From Bacteroidales bacterium (GTDB lineage Bacteria; Bacteroidota; Bacteroidia; Bacteroidales; UBA10428), in NCBI GenBank assembly GCA_016935435.1, contig JAFGQZ010000046.1, forward strand, positions 124,001-188,000: a stretch of DNA of 64,000 nucleotides. The letters are read 5' to 3'. Below the pieces are notes generated by a model. That model saw nothing but the letters and a program-made list of their open reading frames with translations. It was not told the origin of the DNA and ran no database searches. Position numbers and translations under genes: made by a program. Below, in pieces: positions 8,148 through 17,347 of this stretch (position 1 is the first letter of the stretch; each line of letters opens with the position of its first letter).

Positions 8148-9611
8148 TTAAAGGCTGTTCCCAAAATCTTGTTTGAATTTTGCAACCAGTTTCTGTGGCC
8201 AGTCGGTGGTGGCATCAAGCCGTCCCATAAAGAAACGCAAAACGGCCGGTTCTTCAACAAATTTTAAGCCGCCAACCAAGTCGCGGTTTTTATAGAGCCA
8301 GGTTAGCCTGTCGAGAACAAATTTTGTTTGCGACAAGGTAAAAACCCTGCGGGGGAATGCGAGCCTCAGCAATTCAACATCGGCAAGTACATCGTTTCCC
8401 TCGGCATCGCGTACACTGGAAATGGTGCCACGTTCCATGCCACGGCAGCCCGAAATAATATAAAAAGCAGTGGCCAAAGCGCCGGCCGGATATTCTTTTT
8501 GGGGCACATGTGGCAGAAAACCACCGGCATCGATATGGCAACCAAGGGCACCGGCAGGTGTAACTACCGGAATGCCCATTTTGTCAAGTTCGTTTACCAG
8601 GTAGGCAATAAACGAAGGCGACTGGCTGATAACGGTTTCATCGGTAGTTTCCAGCAAACCTACAGCCATTGCTTCGATTTCGCGTACCGACATACCTCCA
8701 TAGGTCATAAACCCTTCGTAGAGAACAACCAAATCGCGCATTTTTAAAAACAAATCTTTATTATTGGTGCAAATTCCGCCTCCACGGGTTGAGCTTACTT
8801 TTCGGCTTGAGAAATAAATCAAATCCGACAAGCCGCACATTGTTAAAAGAATGTCTTTAATCGAAGCGTTTTTAAATTCGGGCTCACGTTGTTTAATGAA
8901 ATAGGCATTTTCACCAATAAGACTGGCATCGAGCACAAGCATAATTTTATGTTCATCGGCCACTTTACGAACCTCGCGCATGTTTTCTATCGAGAATGGC
9001 TGGCCGCCAATAAGGTTTGTAGATGCCTCAAGTCGAATAAAAGAAACTTTCTCGGCACCGTATTTTTTTATCAGGTCTTTTAGTTTGTTTATGTCGATAT
9101 TGCCTTTAAACGGTACGTTGCTTTTAATTTTAAGGGCCTCATCGGTAAATATCTCAAAAATGGTACCACCGTTAAGTTCCATGTGGGCTTTCGTAGTGGT
9201 GAAGTGATAGTTCATAGGGATAACATCGCCTTTTTTAATAAATGCCTGCGATACAATGTTTTCTGCAGCGCGCCCCTGGTGTACCGGAAGTACATACTTG
9301 GTGCCAAATACTTCCTGTATGGCAGCCTCCATACGGTAAAAGCTTTGCGAACCAGCATAGGCATCGTCGGCCTGTAACATCGACGAAACCTGGTTGTCGC
9401 TCATGGCATTGGTTCCGCTGTCGGTAAGCATATCCAGAAAAACATCTTTTGTGCTTAACTGAAAAGTATTAAAACCGGCAGTTTTCATGGCTTCCAAACG
9501 CTCATCAACCGGTTTTAGAAATAATTTTTGTACCATGCGAACTTTGTGCAGCTCAAGAGGCACATTTTCTCCACTATAGAATTTTACCTGTGAATTTTGT
9601 AAGTTTTCCAT
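8148..9611 (-). CDS. Tryptophanase-type PLP-dependent beta-eliminating lyase
   Basis: 487 residues of the aromatic amino acid beta-eliminating lyase family (tryptophanase/tyrosine phenol-lyase), which cleave Trp to indole or Tyr to phenol plus pyruvate and ammonia. Conserved landmarks are LTDSGTNAMSD, DDAYAGSQSFYR, LPVHQGRAAENI, LDASLIGENAYFI, the PLP-lysine segment YFSSRKVSSTRGGG, EGFMTYGG and LLRLAFPRR. In E. coli TnaA the corresponding sites are SARFAEN and MSAKKDAM. The present protein has Leu where Arg-226 normally contacts PLP, and a different neighbourhood after the lysine, so it is a divergent member and substrate is uncertain. It has its own terminator and is divergent from sucD. Confidence 0.78.
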   Translation of the reverse strand: MENLQNSQVKFYSGENVPLELHKVRMVQKLFLKPVDERLEAMKTAGFNTFQLSTKDVFLDMLTDSGTNAMSDNQVSSMLQADDAYAGSQSFYRMEAAIQEVFGTKYVLPVHQGRAAENIVSQAFIKKGDVIPMNYHFTTTKAHMELNGGTIFEIFTDEALKIKSNVPFKGNIDINKLKDLIKKYGAEKVSFIRLEASTNLIGGQPFSIENMREVRKVADEHKIMLVLDASLIGENAYFIKQREPEFKNASIKDILLTMCGLSDLIYFSSRKVSSTRGGGICTNNKDLFLKMRDLVVLYEGFMTYGGMSVREIEAMAVGLLETTDETVISQSPSFIAYLVNELDKMGIPVVTPAGALGCHIDAGGFLPHVPQKEYPAGALATAFYIISGCRGMERGTISSVRDAEGNDVLADVELLRLAFPRRVFTLSQTKFVLDRLTWLYKNRDLVGGLKFVEEPAVLRFFMGRLDATTDWPQKLVAKFKQDFGNSL

Positions 9612-9851
9612 AAAATCTTCTAATATTTATTGTTTTTCAAAAAGATGGCTGAAACTATTAAAAATCTAGAATATCCTGTTATTGGCGGTTTGAAAAAAAA
9701 ACGTTGAAATGTTATTTAGAAATATTCTAAACAAATTAAAACCTATATGGATAGATCTTTCAAACATTTTATGCTAAGAGGTGTTTATTGCATTACATAT
9801 AAATATTTGGTATATTAAACAAAAAGTCTCACCATTTTATCGGTTCAACAA

Positions 9852-10724
9852 ATGAGCGTGCTAATACACAAACACACGAAAGTTATAATACAGGGCTTTA
9901 CAGGAAAGGAAGGCAGCTTTCATGCCGGGCAAATGATCGATTACGGAACCGATGTAGTGGGGGGGGTTACACCCGGAAAAGGCGGAACCATGCACCTGAA
10001 CAGGCCGGTTTATAATACGGTTTCTGAAGCTGTTTCCGCAACCGGGGCCGAATTGTCAGTAATATTTGTGCCCCCGGCCTTTGCTGCCGATGCAATTCTT
10101 GAAGCCAGCGACGCAGGCATAAAAGTAATTGTGTGTATTACCGAAGGAATTCCTGTTCACGATATGGTAAGAGTTAAGTCGCACCTTCATAAAACAGCTA
10201 CCCGGCTAATTGGCCCTAATTGTCCGGGGATTATATCGCCCGGCGAGGCTAAAGCGGGCATAATGCCAGGGTTCATACACCAAAAAGGCAACATCGGGAT
10301 TGTTTCGCGTTCGGGCACCCTTACCTATGAAGCTGTCGATCAGATCACAAAAGCCGGCCTGGGACAATCGACCTGTATAGGCATTGGTGGCGACCCCATT
10401 GTTGGCACTTCAACACTCGAAGCATTAAAACTTCTTATGGAAGATGCAGAAACAGAAGGTATTATTTTAATAGGCGAAATCGGAGGAACAATGGAAGATG
10501 AAGCCGCCCAATGGGTTAAGCAATACGGCACCAAGCCGGTAGTGGGCTTTATCGCCGGCCAAACTGCACCAAAAGGCCGCCGTATGGGACACGCAGGTGC
10601 AATAATAGGAGGGAAGTCCGATACAGCCGAAGCAAAAATGGAGTTTATGAAATCATGCGGGATTCATGTAGTGCAGTCGCCTGCCGATATTGGAAAAACT
10701 ATGGCTTGTGCCCTCGGACGGTAA
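9852..10724 (+). CDS. sucD: Succinate--CoA ligase, alpha subunit
   Basis: 290 residues, the full SucD length. The alpha subunit carries the CoA-binding Rossmann domain ([22 protein letters not shown]) and the ligase domain with the phosphohistidine in [13 protein letters not shown] (His about 246). With the beta subunit SucC it interconverts succinyl-CoA and succinate with substrate-level phosphorylation. sucC is not next to it: the neighbours are a divergent lyase and an unrelated membrane protein, so the subunit genes are split or sucC is elsewhere. Signature SGTLTYEAV and GEIGG motifs are intact. Confidence 0.93.
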   Translation: MSVLIHKHTKVIIQGFTGKEGSFHAGQMIDYGTDVVGGVTPGKGGTMHLNRPVYNTVSEAVSATGAELSVIFVPPAFAADAILEASDAGIKVIVCITEGIPVHDMVRVKSHLHKTATRLIGPNCPGIISPGEAKAGIMPGFIHQKGNIGIVSRSGTLTYEAVDQITKAGLGQSTCIGIGGDPIVGTSTLEALKLLMEDAETEGIILIGEIGGTMEDEAAQWVKQYGTKPVVGFIAGQTAPKGRRMGHAGAIIGGKSDTAEAKMEFMKSCGIHVVQSPADIGKTMACALGR

Positions 10725-10868
10725 ATTATTGTGTAACATAATTAGAACAACTAATCACTTATTATATACAGCTATTTTTCAACAAAATATATTATCGTTT
10801 TTTGTTTTACCGCGGTAATTAAGCATCTTTATAATTTAAATGCTTGTTCAATAATAATCCGGTAAATT

Positions 10869-12071
10869 ATGATGCCAATAAATGTATTGCCCGACAAACG
10901 TATTCATTCTATAGACATTCTTCGTGCCCTTACAATTCTTCTCATGGTTTTTGTAAACGAAGTTGCCGGAATGCACGATATACCGCAATGGCTGAAGCAC
11001 ATGCCTGCCGGTGCTGATGCTATGACCATTACCGATTGGGTTTTTCCGGGTTTTTTGTTTATTGTTGGCATGTCGATACCCTTTGCCATTAATCATCGTA
11101 TTCGAAAAGGCGATTCGTTTTGGATGCTTCAGAAACATATTCTTACACGAACGCTGGGCTTACTTGTATTAGGCTTTTTTATGGTAAATGCCGAAAGTGG
11201 ATATAATGCAGAGGCTATGCTAATTCCGATAAGCTGGTGGAAGTTCCTGTTTTATCCTTTGGTTATTCTTACCTGGAACGTTTATAGTTTTAAAAATAAA
11301 AAATGGGAATATGCTCTCAGAGGACTAGGTTTATGCGGATTGCTAGTTTTGGCATTGTGTTATCGTGGAGGCGAAAACGGTGAGGAATTTATGAAACCTC
11401 AATGGTGGGGAATACTGGGGCTTATTGGTTGGGCATATCTGTATGGAAGTATAATGTACCAACTGTCAAAAGGGAAAAAAATTGCTTTGTTTGTTTTTTT
11501 TGTTCTTTGTACACTGGTTTTCGTTGTAGCAAAAATACCCATTTCAAACAATTCTGTTTTATTAAACTGGACTAAATCGCAGGCCGGCCATGCAACACAT
11601 ACTGGCATAGTACTGTGTGGGATGGTTTTGTCATTAATTTTCTTCGATCAAAAAAACAAGGCTTCGCTATTAAACAGGTATATCATTGCTGGTATATTTG
11701 CCTTTTTACTTGTTTTGTCAGGTATTATGCTAAGGCCTGCTTTTTACGTTTCAAAAATTTTTGCTACCCCTTCGTGGGCAATGTTTAGTTCTGCAGCGTC
11801 AATAATTCTTTTTGGATTGTTACATTACGTAACCGATGTCAGGCAAATAAACAAATGGACTAATTTCTTCAAGCCTGCCGGCACAAACCCATTGTTAACC
11901 TATATTGTTCCGTTTATAATAGCTTCGGTATTTACATTGACTAACTTTTATTTTTTGCCCGACAGTTTTCGCACCGGAATTTATGGAATACTATTTTCTG
12001 CGGCCTATTCGGTGTTGGTAATCTGGCTAGTTAAATTGTTGAACAAGTTTAAGATACGTCTTCAATTATAA
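10869..12071 (+). CDS. DUF5009/NagX-type multipass acyltransferase-like membrane protein
   Basis: A 400-residue polytopic membrane protein with about 10-11 hydrophobic helices. The N-terminus RIHSIDILRALTILLMVFVN and the segment DWVFPGFLFIVGMSIPFAI are hallmarks of the family that includes DUF5009 and heparan-alpha-glucosaminide N-acetyltransferase-like proteins (COG4299). Related proteins are thought to move acetyl groups across the membrane onto amino sugars; the role here is unknown. It begins 145 bp after sucD and is probably its own unit. Start is the ATG at 10869 or the adjacent one at 10872. Confidence 0.8.
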   Translation: MMPINVLPDKRIHSIDILRALTILLMVFVNEVAGMHDIPQWLKHMPAGADAMTITDWVFPGFLFIVGMSIPFAINHRIRKGDSFWMLQKHILTRTLGLLVLGFFMVNAESGYNAEAMLIPISWWKFLFYPLVILTWNVYSFKNKKWEYALRGLGLCGLLVLALCYRGGENGEEFMKPQWWGILGLIGWAYLYGSIMYQLSKGKKIALFVFFVLCTLVFVVAKIPISNNSVLLNWTKSQAGHATHTGIVLCGMVLSLIFFDQKNKASLLNRYIIAGIFAFLLVLSGIMLRPAFYVSKIFATPSWAMFSSAASIILFGLLHYVTDVRQINKWTNFFKPAGTNPLLTYIVPFIIASVFTLTNFYFLPDSFRTGIYGILFSAAYSVLVIWLVKLLNKFKIRLQL

Positions 12072-12194
12072 AATACTATAAACTAATTGCTTGCAATAAT
12101 TCTATTAACAGTAAGCATTAAGTATTTTTAGTTGATTGTTTGGTCAAATATTATGTTAACTACATAAAGGGCTTATTAAAGAGTTTTATTGGTT

Positions 12195-12202
12195 TAAGTT
12201 TG
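12195..12202 (+). promoter_or_regulatory. Possible -7 box (TAAGTTTG) upstream of the SiaC-like gene
   Basis: The octamer fits TAnnTTTG, the Bacteroidota -7 consensus, about 147 nt before the ATG at 12349. No matching -33 TTTG lies at the right distance, so it may be chance. Confidence 0.3.
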
Positions 12203-12348
12203 CACCCAAATGGCAGTAAAACATTAATATGTTCTGTTACTGTCTAAAAATGCATTATCGTCATCGGAAATTTATTGTTCATCAACAAATTAAAAACTGA
12301 TTATGGCAAATTGCGTAAATACAGGTAAGTTTTGAAAAATTTACCGAT

Positions 12349-12729
12349 ATGGAAGACATGATATTACAAGGTAGCAGTTCTGCACCTTATGTAGAGCTTA
12401 AAACAAACGGTGTATTTTTAATGAGGGGACGTATTCTTACCGACAATGCGGTTAAAACCTTTGAACCTTTAATTGCCTGGATTGACAAATTTAAAGGCCA
12501 AACGGTTGAATTTACTATCGATTTGGACTATATTAACACCAGTGCATCCATGCAGTTGTTCTCGGTTTTACGCATGTTGGACACAAACCCTGAAATAACC
12601 AAAATAAGGGTTAAATGGTTTTACGAACACGATGATGAAGACCACCTTGAAACTGGAGAATTTTTCGAAGATAAACTCAGCAGGAGCGAATTTGAATATA
12701 TAGTTGTAAAAGATAAAATGGTTGCCTGA
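12349..12729 (+). CDS. SiaC-family (DUF1987) regulatory phosphoprotein
   Basis: 126 residues matching the DUF1987/SiaC pattern. An N-terminal strand region (PYVELKTNGVFLMRGR) is followed by the phosphoacceptor-like segment LDYINTSASMQLF (about residues 61-73) and an acidic C-terminal half. In Pseudomonas, SiaC is phosphorylated by the kinase SiaB, dephosphorylated by SiaA, and controls a diguanylate cyclase. No SiaA or SiaB partner is adjacent, so the circuit here is unknown. The gene stands alone and faces the convergent small gene at 12780. Confidence 0.82.
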   Translation: MEDMILQGSSSAPYVELKTNGVFLMRGRILTDNAVKTFEPLIAWIDKFKGQTVEFTIDLDYINTSASMQLFSVLRMLDTNPEITKIRVKWFYEHDDEDHLETGEFFEDKLSRSEFEYIVVKDKMVA

Positions 12730-12779
12730 AAAAAAATGCCGGATGCATTCCGGCAAAAGCAATAAAATTCTGCAAAACA

Positions 12780-12929
12780 CTAAACTGTTTGGCTTGTAAT
12801 TTTTAACCTGGGTTTTCGTTCATGAACCATCTCATAGTGACGGGCTTTTTTTTCTGCCCGTTTTTCTTTTAAGGTTTTTTGTGGCTCTTTTTTATGTTTG
12901 CCATCGTGCAGGCTTTTTTCGTGTGACAT
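12780..12929 (-). CDS. Small, highly basic 49-residue protein
   Basis: A complete reading frame from the ATG at 12927-12929 to the TAG at 12780-12782. The sequence begins MSHEKSLHDGKHKKEPQKTL and continues with KEKRAEKKAR; nearly 40% is Lys/Arg/His. The composition fits a nucleic-acid-binding or ribosome-associated small protein. I recall similar short KKEPQKTLKEKRA-type proteins in Bacteroidota genomes but cannot name a family. Codon use is smooth and no other gene explains this stretch. The gene is convergent with the SiaC-like gene. It is too short for ordinary length-filtered ORF calling. Confidence 0.65.
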   Translation of the reverse strand: MSHEKSLHDGKHKKEPQKTLKEKRAEKKARHYEMVHERKPRLKITSQTV

Positions 12930-13124
12930 AGCTTTAAATTTAAGAGTTTAACATCACAAACCTGAAATAATAAAAGTTTGATTTTTTATCAATTTAAATT
13001 TATCACAGATAATTTGAAATGTCAAGTGTCTATTTAATATATTTATAGGCGTATATTTTATATTATGTTAATTATAAAAATACTAAACTCACCCATTCAG
13101 GCATAAAATTTAAGAATACAAAAC

Positions 13125-13156
13125 AAAAAAGCCGGAAGCTTTAAAAACTTCCGGCT
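13125..13156 (-). terminator. Terminator after the TPR gene
   Basis: GCCGGAAG (13131-13138) pairs with CTTCCGGC (13148-13155) around a 9-nt loop, with six T residues following on the minus strand. It lies 24 nt past the stop of the gene at 13180. Confidence 0.85.
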
Positions 13157-13179
13157 TTATAATTTAATTATTCAGAGTG

Positions 13180-14526
13180 TTACTGCCCAAGTTTATCTTT
13201 CATTTCCTGAACTTTGCCAGCGTATGCAGGATCATATTTTTGCAGACGGTAATAAACCGATTTTAGTGTTTCATAAACAATGCTTAATGTTTCTTTGTCA
13301 TCGGCACTTATATTAGTCTTTTCTTCGAGAATTTTCATGCAACTTTCCATTGGCTCAATAACAAGCTTAAATTGCTCATCGCCTTTATCCTGAAGGTTTT
13401 TAAATTCGCTGAGCGAAGCAGCATCGGCATCTTTATAAAGTTGTTGGCCCCTATTGTAATATAAAACTCCCAGGTTGTAATATCCATTAAAGAAATCGGG
13501 CTGCAAAGCGGTAGTTTTTTTATAGATTTCAATAGCCTTTTCAAACTCACCGTTTTTATCGTACAGTGTAGCTTCGGCAAAAATCAGCGATACATTGCCC
13601 GGATCTTTTTCCTGTGCAATTTTAATGTATTCAAGGGCTTCGCCAGATTTTCCTGCCAACAGATAGTAATTAATAAGTTCTACAACAATTTCCTGGCTTT
13701 CGGGATTTTTTGTAAACCCATTTTGAAGGTACTCCAACCCTTTTAAGGTATCGCCTTTCTGTACGTAAGCCTGGTAGAGATAAACATAACTGCGGGGTTC
13801 GGGGTAATTATACTCAAGGGCCTGGTTGAAAAACTTGATGCTCTCATCGTATTTTCCAAGCCTGGAAGCAATAAAACCTGCATTAAACATTAATGCCGTA
13901 TCTATTTTGTTTTCCATAACCGGTTTGGCATTCACATTTAACGATGCTACAAAATTATTGTATGCCCCCAGTTCGTCTTTCTCGAAAAAATATGCCCTTG
14001 AGCCTTTGTGCATGTATAGTTCCGAAAGTTTTTCATTGGCTTCTTTCAGTTTTTTTGAAAGTTTTCCATCGGTATCGAGCTCCTGGGCTTTGTCGAGCGA
14101 CATATTAGCTTCATCGAGCGGGTTTTCGAATATTTTTGAAGTTTCGACATAATTATGATACTGGTCATTTTTAAAAATAACATTTACCCTGTCGTAAACA
14201 TAAATTTCGTATAATTCACCATCTTTTTCCTCAGTACGTATCTCATTCTCTTTTCCCATTGTAAATGTGATGGTAATTTTTTGTTGCCCTTCAACATACT
14301 TGCGGTTAACATCGTAGATGTCCAACATAAGTTCAGCACGTGACAGCCAAAATTTCGGGTTGATGTTTTTTTTGGGATCATCCTTGTCAGCATCACTTTT
14401 CTTGAGTTTCTTTTCAAGAACGGGGTATTCGGTTTTTGGGCTTTGCGTTACAGGAACATCCTGTGCTGGTAAAATACCAGGAATGCATATTCCGATAAAC
14501 AATAAGAGCATAATAGTTTTGTTCAT
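13180..14526 (-). CDS. Exported tetratricopeptide-repeat protein
   Basis: 448 residues with a signal peptide (MNKTIMLLLFIGICIPGILPAQ). The C-terminal two thirds carry TPR motifs, for example residues near FNAGFIASRLGKYDESIKFF, ALEYIKIAQEKDPGN and GYYNLGVLYYNRGQ. The mature protein should be periplasmic or outer-membrane associated, and TPRs suggest a scaffold role. No catalytic domain is seen. The gene lies downstream of gyrA in the same direction but is separated by a strong terminator, so it is a separate unit. Confidence 0.85.
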   Translation of the reverse strand: MNKTIMLLLFIGICIPGILPAQDVPVTQSPKTEYPVLEKKLKKSDADKDDPKKNINPKFWLSRAELMLDIYDVNRKYVEGQQKITITFTMGKENEIRTEEKDGELYEIYVYDRVNVIFKNDQYHNYVETSKIFENPLDEANMSLDKAQELDTDGKLSKKLKEANEKLSELYMHKGSRAYFFEKDELGAYNNFVASLNVNAKPVMENKIDTALMFNAGFIASRLGKYDESIKFFNQALEYNYPEPRSYVYLYQAYVQKGDTLKGLEYLQNGFTKNPESQEIVVELINYYLLAGKSGEALEYIKIAQEKDPGNVSLIFAEATLYDKNGEFEKAIEIYKKTTALQPDFFNGYYNLGVLYYNRGQQLYKDADAASLSEFKNLQDKGDEQFKLVIEPMESCMKILEEKTNISADDKETLSIVYETLKSVYYRLQKYDPAYAGKVQEMKDKLGQ

Positions 14527-14560
14527 GATAATAAGTTTTATGTTTTGTAAAAGTTAGTTC

Positions 14561-14596
14561 AAAAAATTTGCCATACTGGTTAAGTATGGCAAATTT
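14561..14596 (-). terminator. Terminator after gyrA
   Basis: A perfect 14-bp stem (14564-14577 with 14583-14596; arm AAATTTGCCATACT) has a 5-nt loop. The minus strand runs into six T residues. It lies just past the gyrA stop. Confidence 0.85.
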
Positions 14597-14638
14597 AATA
14601 AATAGCAAACAAATTCAAATAATTGTTGATATTGAGAA

Positions 14639-17146
14639 TTACTCATCCGACTGTTTACCATTTTCAAGGGAATCTTCTATATCGGTCAGTACAATATCTT
14701 CGCTTTTGGCAACACTTGCAACAGCTGCAATAGAATCGGTTTCACGAAGGTTAATAAGCCTTACTCCCTGTGTTGCCCTGCCTGCAACCCGAATTGTTTC
14801 AACAGCAAGTCTTATGGTTAGTCCCGAACGGTTTATAATCATTAGGTCGGTGTCGTTTGTTACAGCTTTAATAGCTATTAACGCACCAGTTTTTTCAGTA
14901 ACATTAATGGTTTTTACACCTTTGCCTCCTCTGTTGGTAACCCGGTAATCGTCGATGTCGGTGCGTTTACCGTATCCTTTTTCAGATACAACTAAAATTG
15001 TTATGTCCTTATTTTCTGCATCAACAGCAACCATTCCAATAACTTCATCGCTGGCCGATGAGAATTTAACGCCCCTTACGCCCAAGGCAGTACGGCCAAC
15101 TTCGCGTACGGTGTTTTCATTAAAACGTATGGCTTTACCAGAGCGTACGGCCAGTATTAGTTCGTTTTGCCCATTGGTAAGCCTTGCCTGTATTAGGCTG
15201 TCGCCTTCGCGGAAGTTTATGGCTATTATTCCGTTGGTGCGTGGCCTGGAATAGGCTTCAAGGGTAGTTTTCTTAATAAGGCCGCTTCGGGTTGCCAACA
15301 CAATGTAATTATTGTTAATATACTCATGATCAGTAAGGTTCTTAACCTTAATAAAAGCTTTTACTTTATCATCCTGCTCAATGTTTATTAAATTCTGGAT
15401 AGCCCTTCCTTTTGAAGTTTTTGTTCCTTCTGGAATTCCATATACTTTGAGCCAGAAGCATTTACCTTTCTCAGTAAAAAACAACAGGGTGTTGTGCATG
15501 GTGGCATGGAACATGTGCTCCAGAAAATCTTCTTCGCGGGTGTCACTGCCTTTCGAACCAACCCCTCCCCTGTTTTGGGTTTTAAACTCGGCCAGTGGTG
15601 TGCGTTTGATATAACCTAAATGCGATATGGTAATGAGCATATCGTCGTCGGCATAAAAATCTTCCGGGTTAAATTCACCTTCATCAGGTACAATATCGGT
15701 ACGCCTCTCATCGCCGTATTTATCAGACACTTCTGTGAGCTCGTCTTTAATAATCTGCATTCTGAGCGTTTCGCTGCCCAATATTTCTTTTAAGTAGGCA
15801 ATTAATTTTAAGAGCTCGTCATATTCATTCTTAATTTTTTCACGTTCAAGCCCTGTCAGCCTTTGTAAACGCATTTCGAGTATGGCCTTTGCTTGCGGAT
15901 CGGAAAGGTTAAACTTCTCCATCAGGCCATCGTGTGCTTCATCGGGGGTTTTTGATGCCCGGATTAGGGCAATAACTTCATCAAGGTGATCGAGAGCAAT
16001 CAGCAAACCTTCCAGAATATGCGCTTTCTTTTCAGATTGCTCCAAATCGTATTGTGTGCGCCTTATAACTACTTCATGCCTGTGATCGACAAAATACCCA
16101 ATCAATTGTTTCAGGTTTAATAATTTTGGCCGGCCTTTTACCAGGGCTATATTGTTAACACTGAACGATGTTTGAAGCTGTGAGTATTTGAACAGGTTGT
16201 TAAGGACTACATTTGCCTGGGCTTCTTTTTTAAGTATAATAACAACGCGTAAACCGTTCCTGTCCGACTCGTCGTTGATATATGATATTCCTTCAAGCTT
16301 TTTTTCGTTTATCATTTCCGCAATCTTGCGGATCATTTCTGCTTTGTTTACCTGGTAGGGCACTTCGGTAATAACAATGCGTTCGCGACCCGATTCGGTA
16401 AGTTCAATTTCGGTTTTTGCCCGAAGGACAATTCTCCCCCTTCCGGTTTCAAACGCATCTTTAATGCCACGGAAACCATATATTGTGCCCCCGGTAGGAA
16501 AGTCTGGAGCTTTGATATATTGCATCAGTTCATCGATAGTAATATCGTTATTATCGATATATGCTTTTGTGGCATTACAAACCTCTTTTAAATTATGGGG
16601 CGCCATATTGGTGGCCATCCCTACAGCAATACCAGAAGCCCCGTTTACAAGCAGGTTTGGGATACGGGTAGGCATAACTGTTGGTTCTTCGAGTGTGTCG
16701 TCGAAATTTAGCTGGAAATCAACCGTGTTTTTGTCAATATCTGAAAGAATTTCCTCGGCAATTTTCCTCAGGCGTGCTTCAGTATAACGCATGGCAGCAG
16801 CACTGTCGCCGTCCATTGAGCCAAAGTTCCCCTGCCCGTCAACCAAAGGGTACCTTAACGACCATTCCTGAGCCAGGCGCACCATTGTATCATACACCGA
16901 CGAATCGCCATGTGGGTGGTACTTACCCAGCACCTCACCTACTATTCTTGCCGACTTTTTATAAGGGCGGTTTGCTAATACCCCTAATTCCGACATGCCA
17001 AAAAGTACCCGCCGGTGCACAGGTTTAAGCCCGTCGCGGACATCCGGCAAAGCCCTGGAAACTATAACCGACATCGAATAATCGATGTAGGCTGTTTTCA
17101 TTTCCTCCTCAATATTTATCTTAATTATATTTTCTCCTTCTGCCAT
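14639..17146 (-). CDS. gyrA: DNA gyrase subunit A
   Basis: 835 residues. GyrA cuts and rejoins DNA during negative supercoiling, with GyrB as partner (not in the window). The winged-helix/tower domain contains the catalytic Tyr-121 in [11 protein letters not shown]. The C-terminal domain has pinwheel repeats and the GyrA box-like [10 protein letters not shown]. The quinolone-resistance region reads [10 protein letters not shown], with Ser-82 and Asp-86 at the positions of E. coli Ser-83 and Asp-87, so no classical resistance change is present. An acidic C-terminal tail follows. It is divergent from clpC, with about 200 bp between them. Confidence 0.98.
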   Translation of the reverse strand: MAEGENIIKINIEEEMKTAYIDYSMSVIVSRALPDVRDGLKPVHRRVLFGMSELGVLANRPYKKSARIVGEVLGKYHPHGDSSVYDTMVRLAQEWSLRYPLVDGQGNFGSMDGDSAAAMRYTEARLRKIAEEILSDIDKNTVDFQLNFDDTLEEPTVMPTRIPNLLVNGASGIAVGMATNMAPHNLKEVCNATKAYIDNNDITIDELMQYIKAPDFPTGGTIYGFRGIKDAFETGRGRIVLRAKTEIELTESGRERIVITEVPYQVNKAEMIRKIAEMINEKKLEGISYINDESDRNGLRVVIILKKEAQANVVLNNLFKYSQLQTSFSVNNIALVKGRPKLLNLKQLIGYFVDHRHEVVIRRTQYDLEQSEKKAHILEGLLIALDHLDEVIALIRASKTPDEAHDGLMEKFNLSDPQAKAILEMRLQRLTGLEREKIKNEYDELLKLIAYLKEILGSETLRMQIIKDELTEVSDKYGDERRTDIVPDEGEFNPEDFYADDDMLITISHLGYIKRTPLAEFKTQNRGGVGSKGSDTREEDFLEHMFHATMHNTLLFFTEKGKCFWLKVYGIPEGTKTSKGRAIQNLINIEQDDKVKAFIKVKNLTDHEYINNNYIVLATRSGLIKKTTLEAYSRPRTNGIIAINFREGDSLIQARLTNGQNELILAVRSGKAIRFNENTVREVGRTALGVRGVKFSSASDEVIGMVAVDAENKDITILVVSEKGYGKRTDIDDYRVTNRGGKGVKTINVTEKTGALIAIKAVTNDTDLMIINRSGLTIRLAVETIRVAGRATQGVRLINLRETDSIAAVASVAKSEDIVLTDIEDSLENGKQSDE

Positions 17147-17295
17147 TTCCGGTTTTTACTGTTTAAATTGTGGAAAAATATTTGTAAATTTATTTACTAA
17201 TGAGCTTACGAAAGTAGATATTTATGCCGATTTTTTAACATAAAATTGGTTGTAATTATCAACAAAACATGTTCATAAAACGTTTCTATTTATTA

Positions 17296-17303
17296 TATAT
17301 TTG
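17296..17303 (+). promoter_or_regulatory. Possible clpC -7 box (TATATTTG)
   Basis: An exact match to TAnnTTTG, 45 nt before the clpC ATG, in the gyrA-clpC divergent region. The -33 position has no clear TTTG. Confidence 0.4.
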
Positions 17304-17347
17304 CAATGGCCTAAAAGCTGCACTAAGGCTGATAATTTAAAGAATAT

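Noticed and set aside
8328-8747. Plus-strand ORF of 139 codons opposite the tryptophanase-like gene
   Set aside because: A codon-bias shadow; the minus-strand protein is clearly real across the same span.
8148-9611. Tyrosine phenol-lyase as the definite name
   Set aside because: Family-level residues are shared by both enzymes and the substrate-deciding positions are divergent here.
12737-12755. Hairpin TGCCGGA/TCCGGCA after the SiaC-like gene as a terminator
   Set aside because: There is no T tract on the plus strand after the stem, and A residues precede it; left unannotated.
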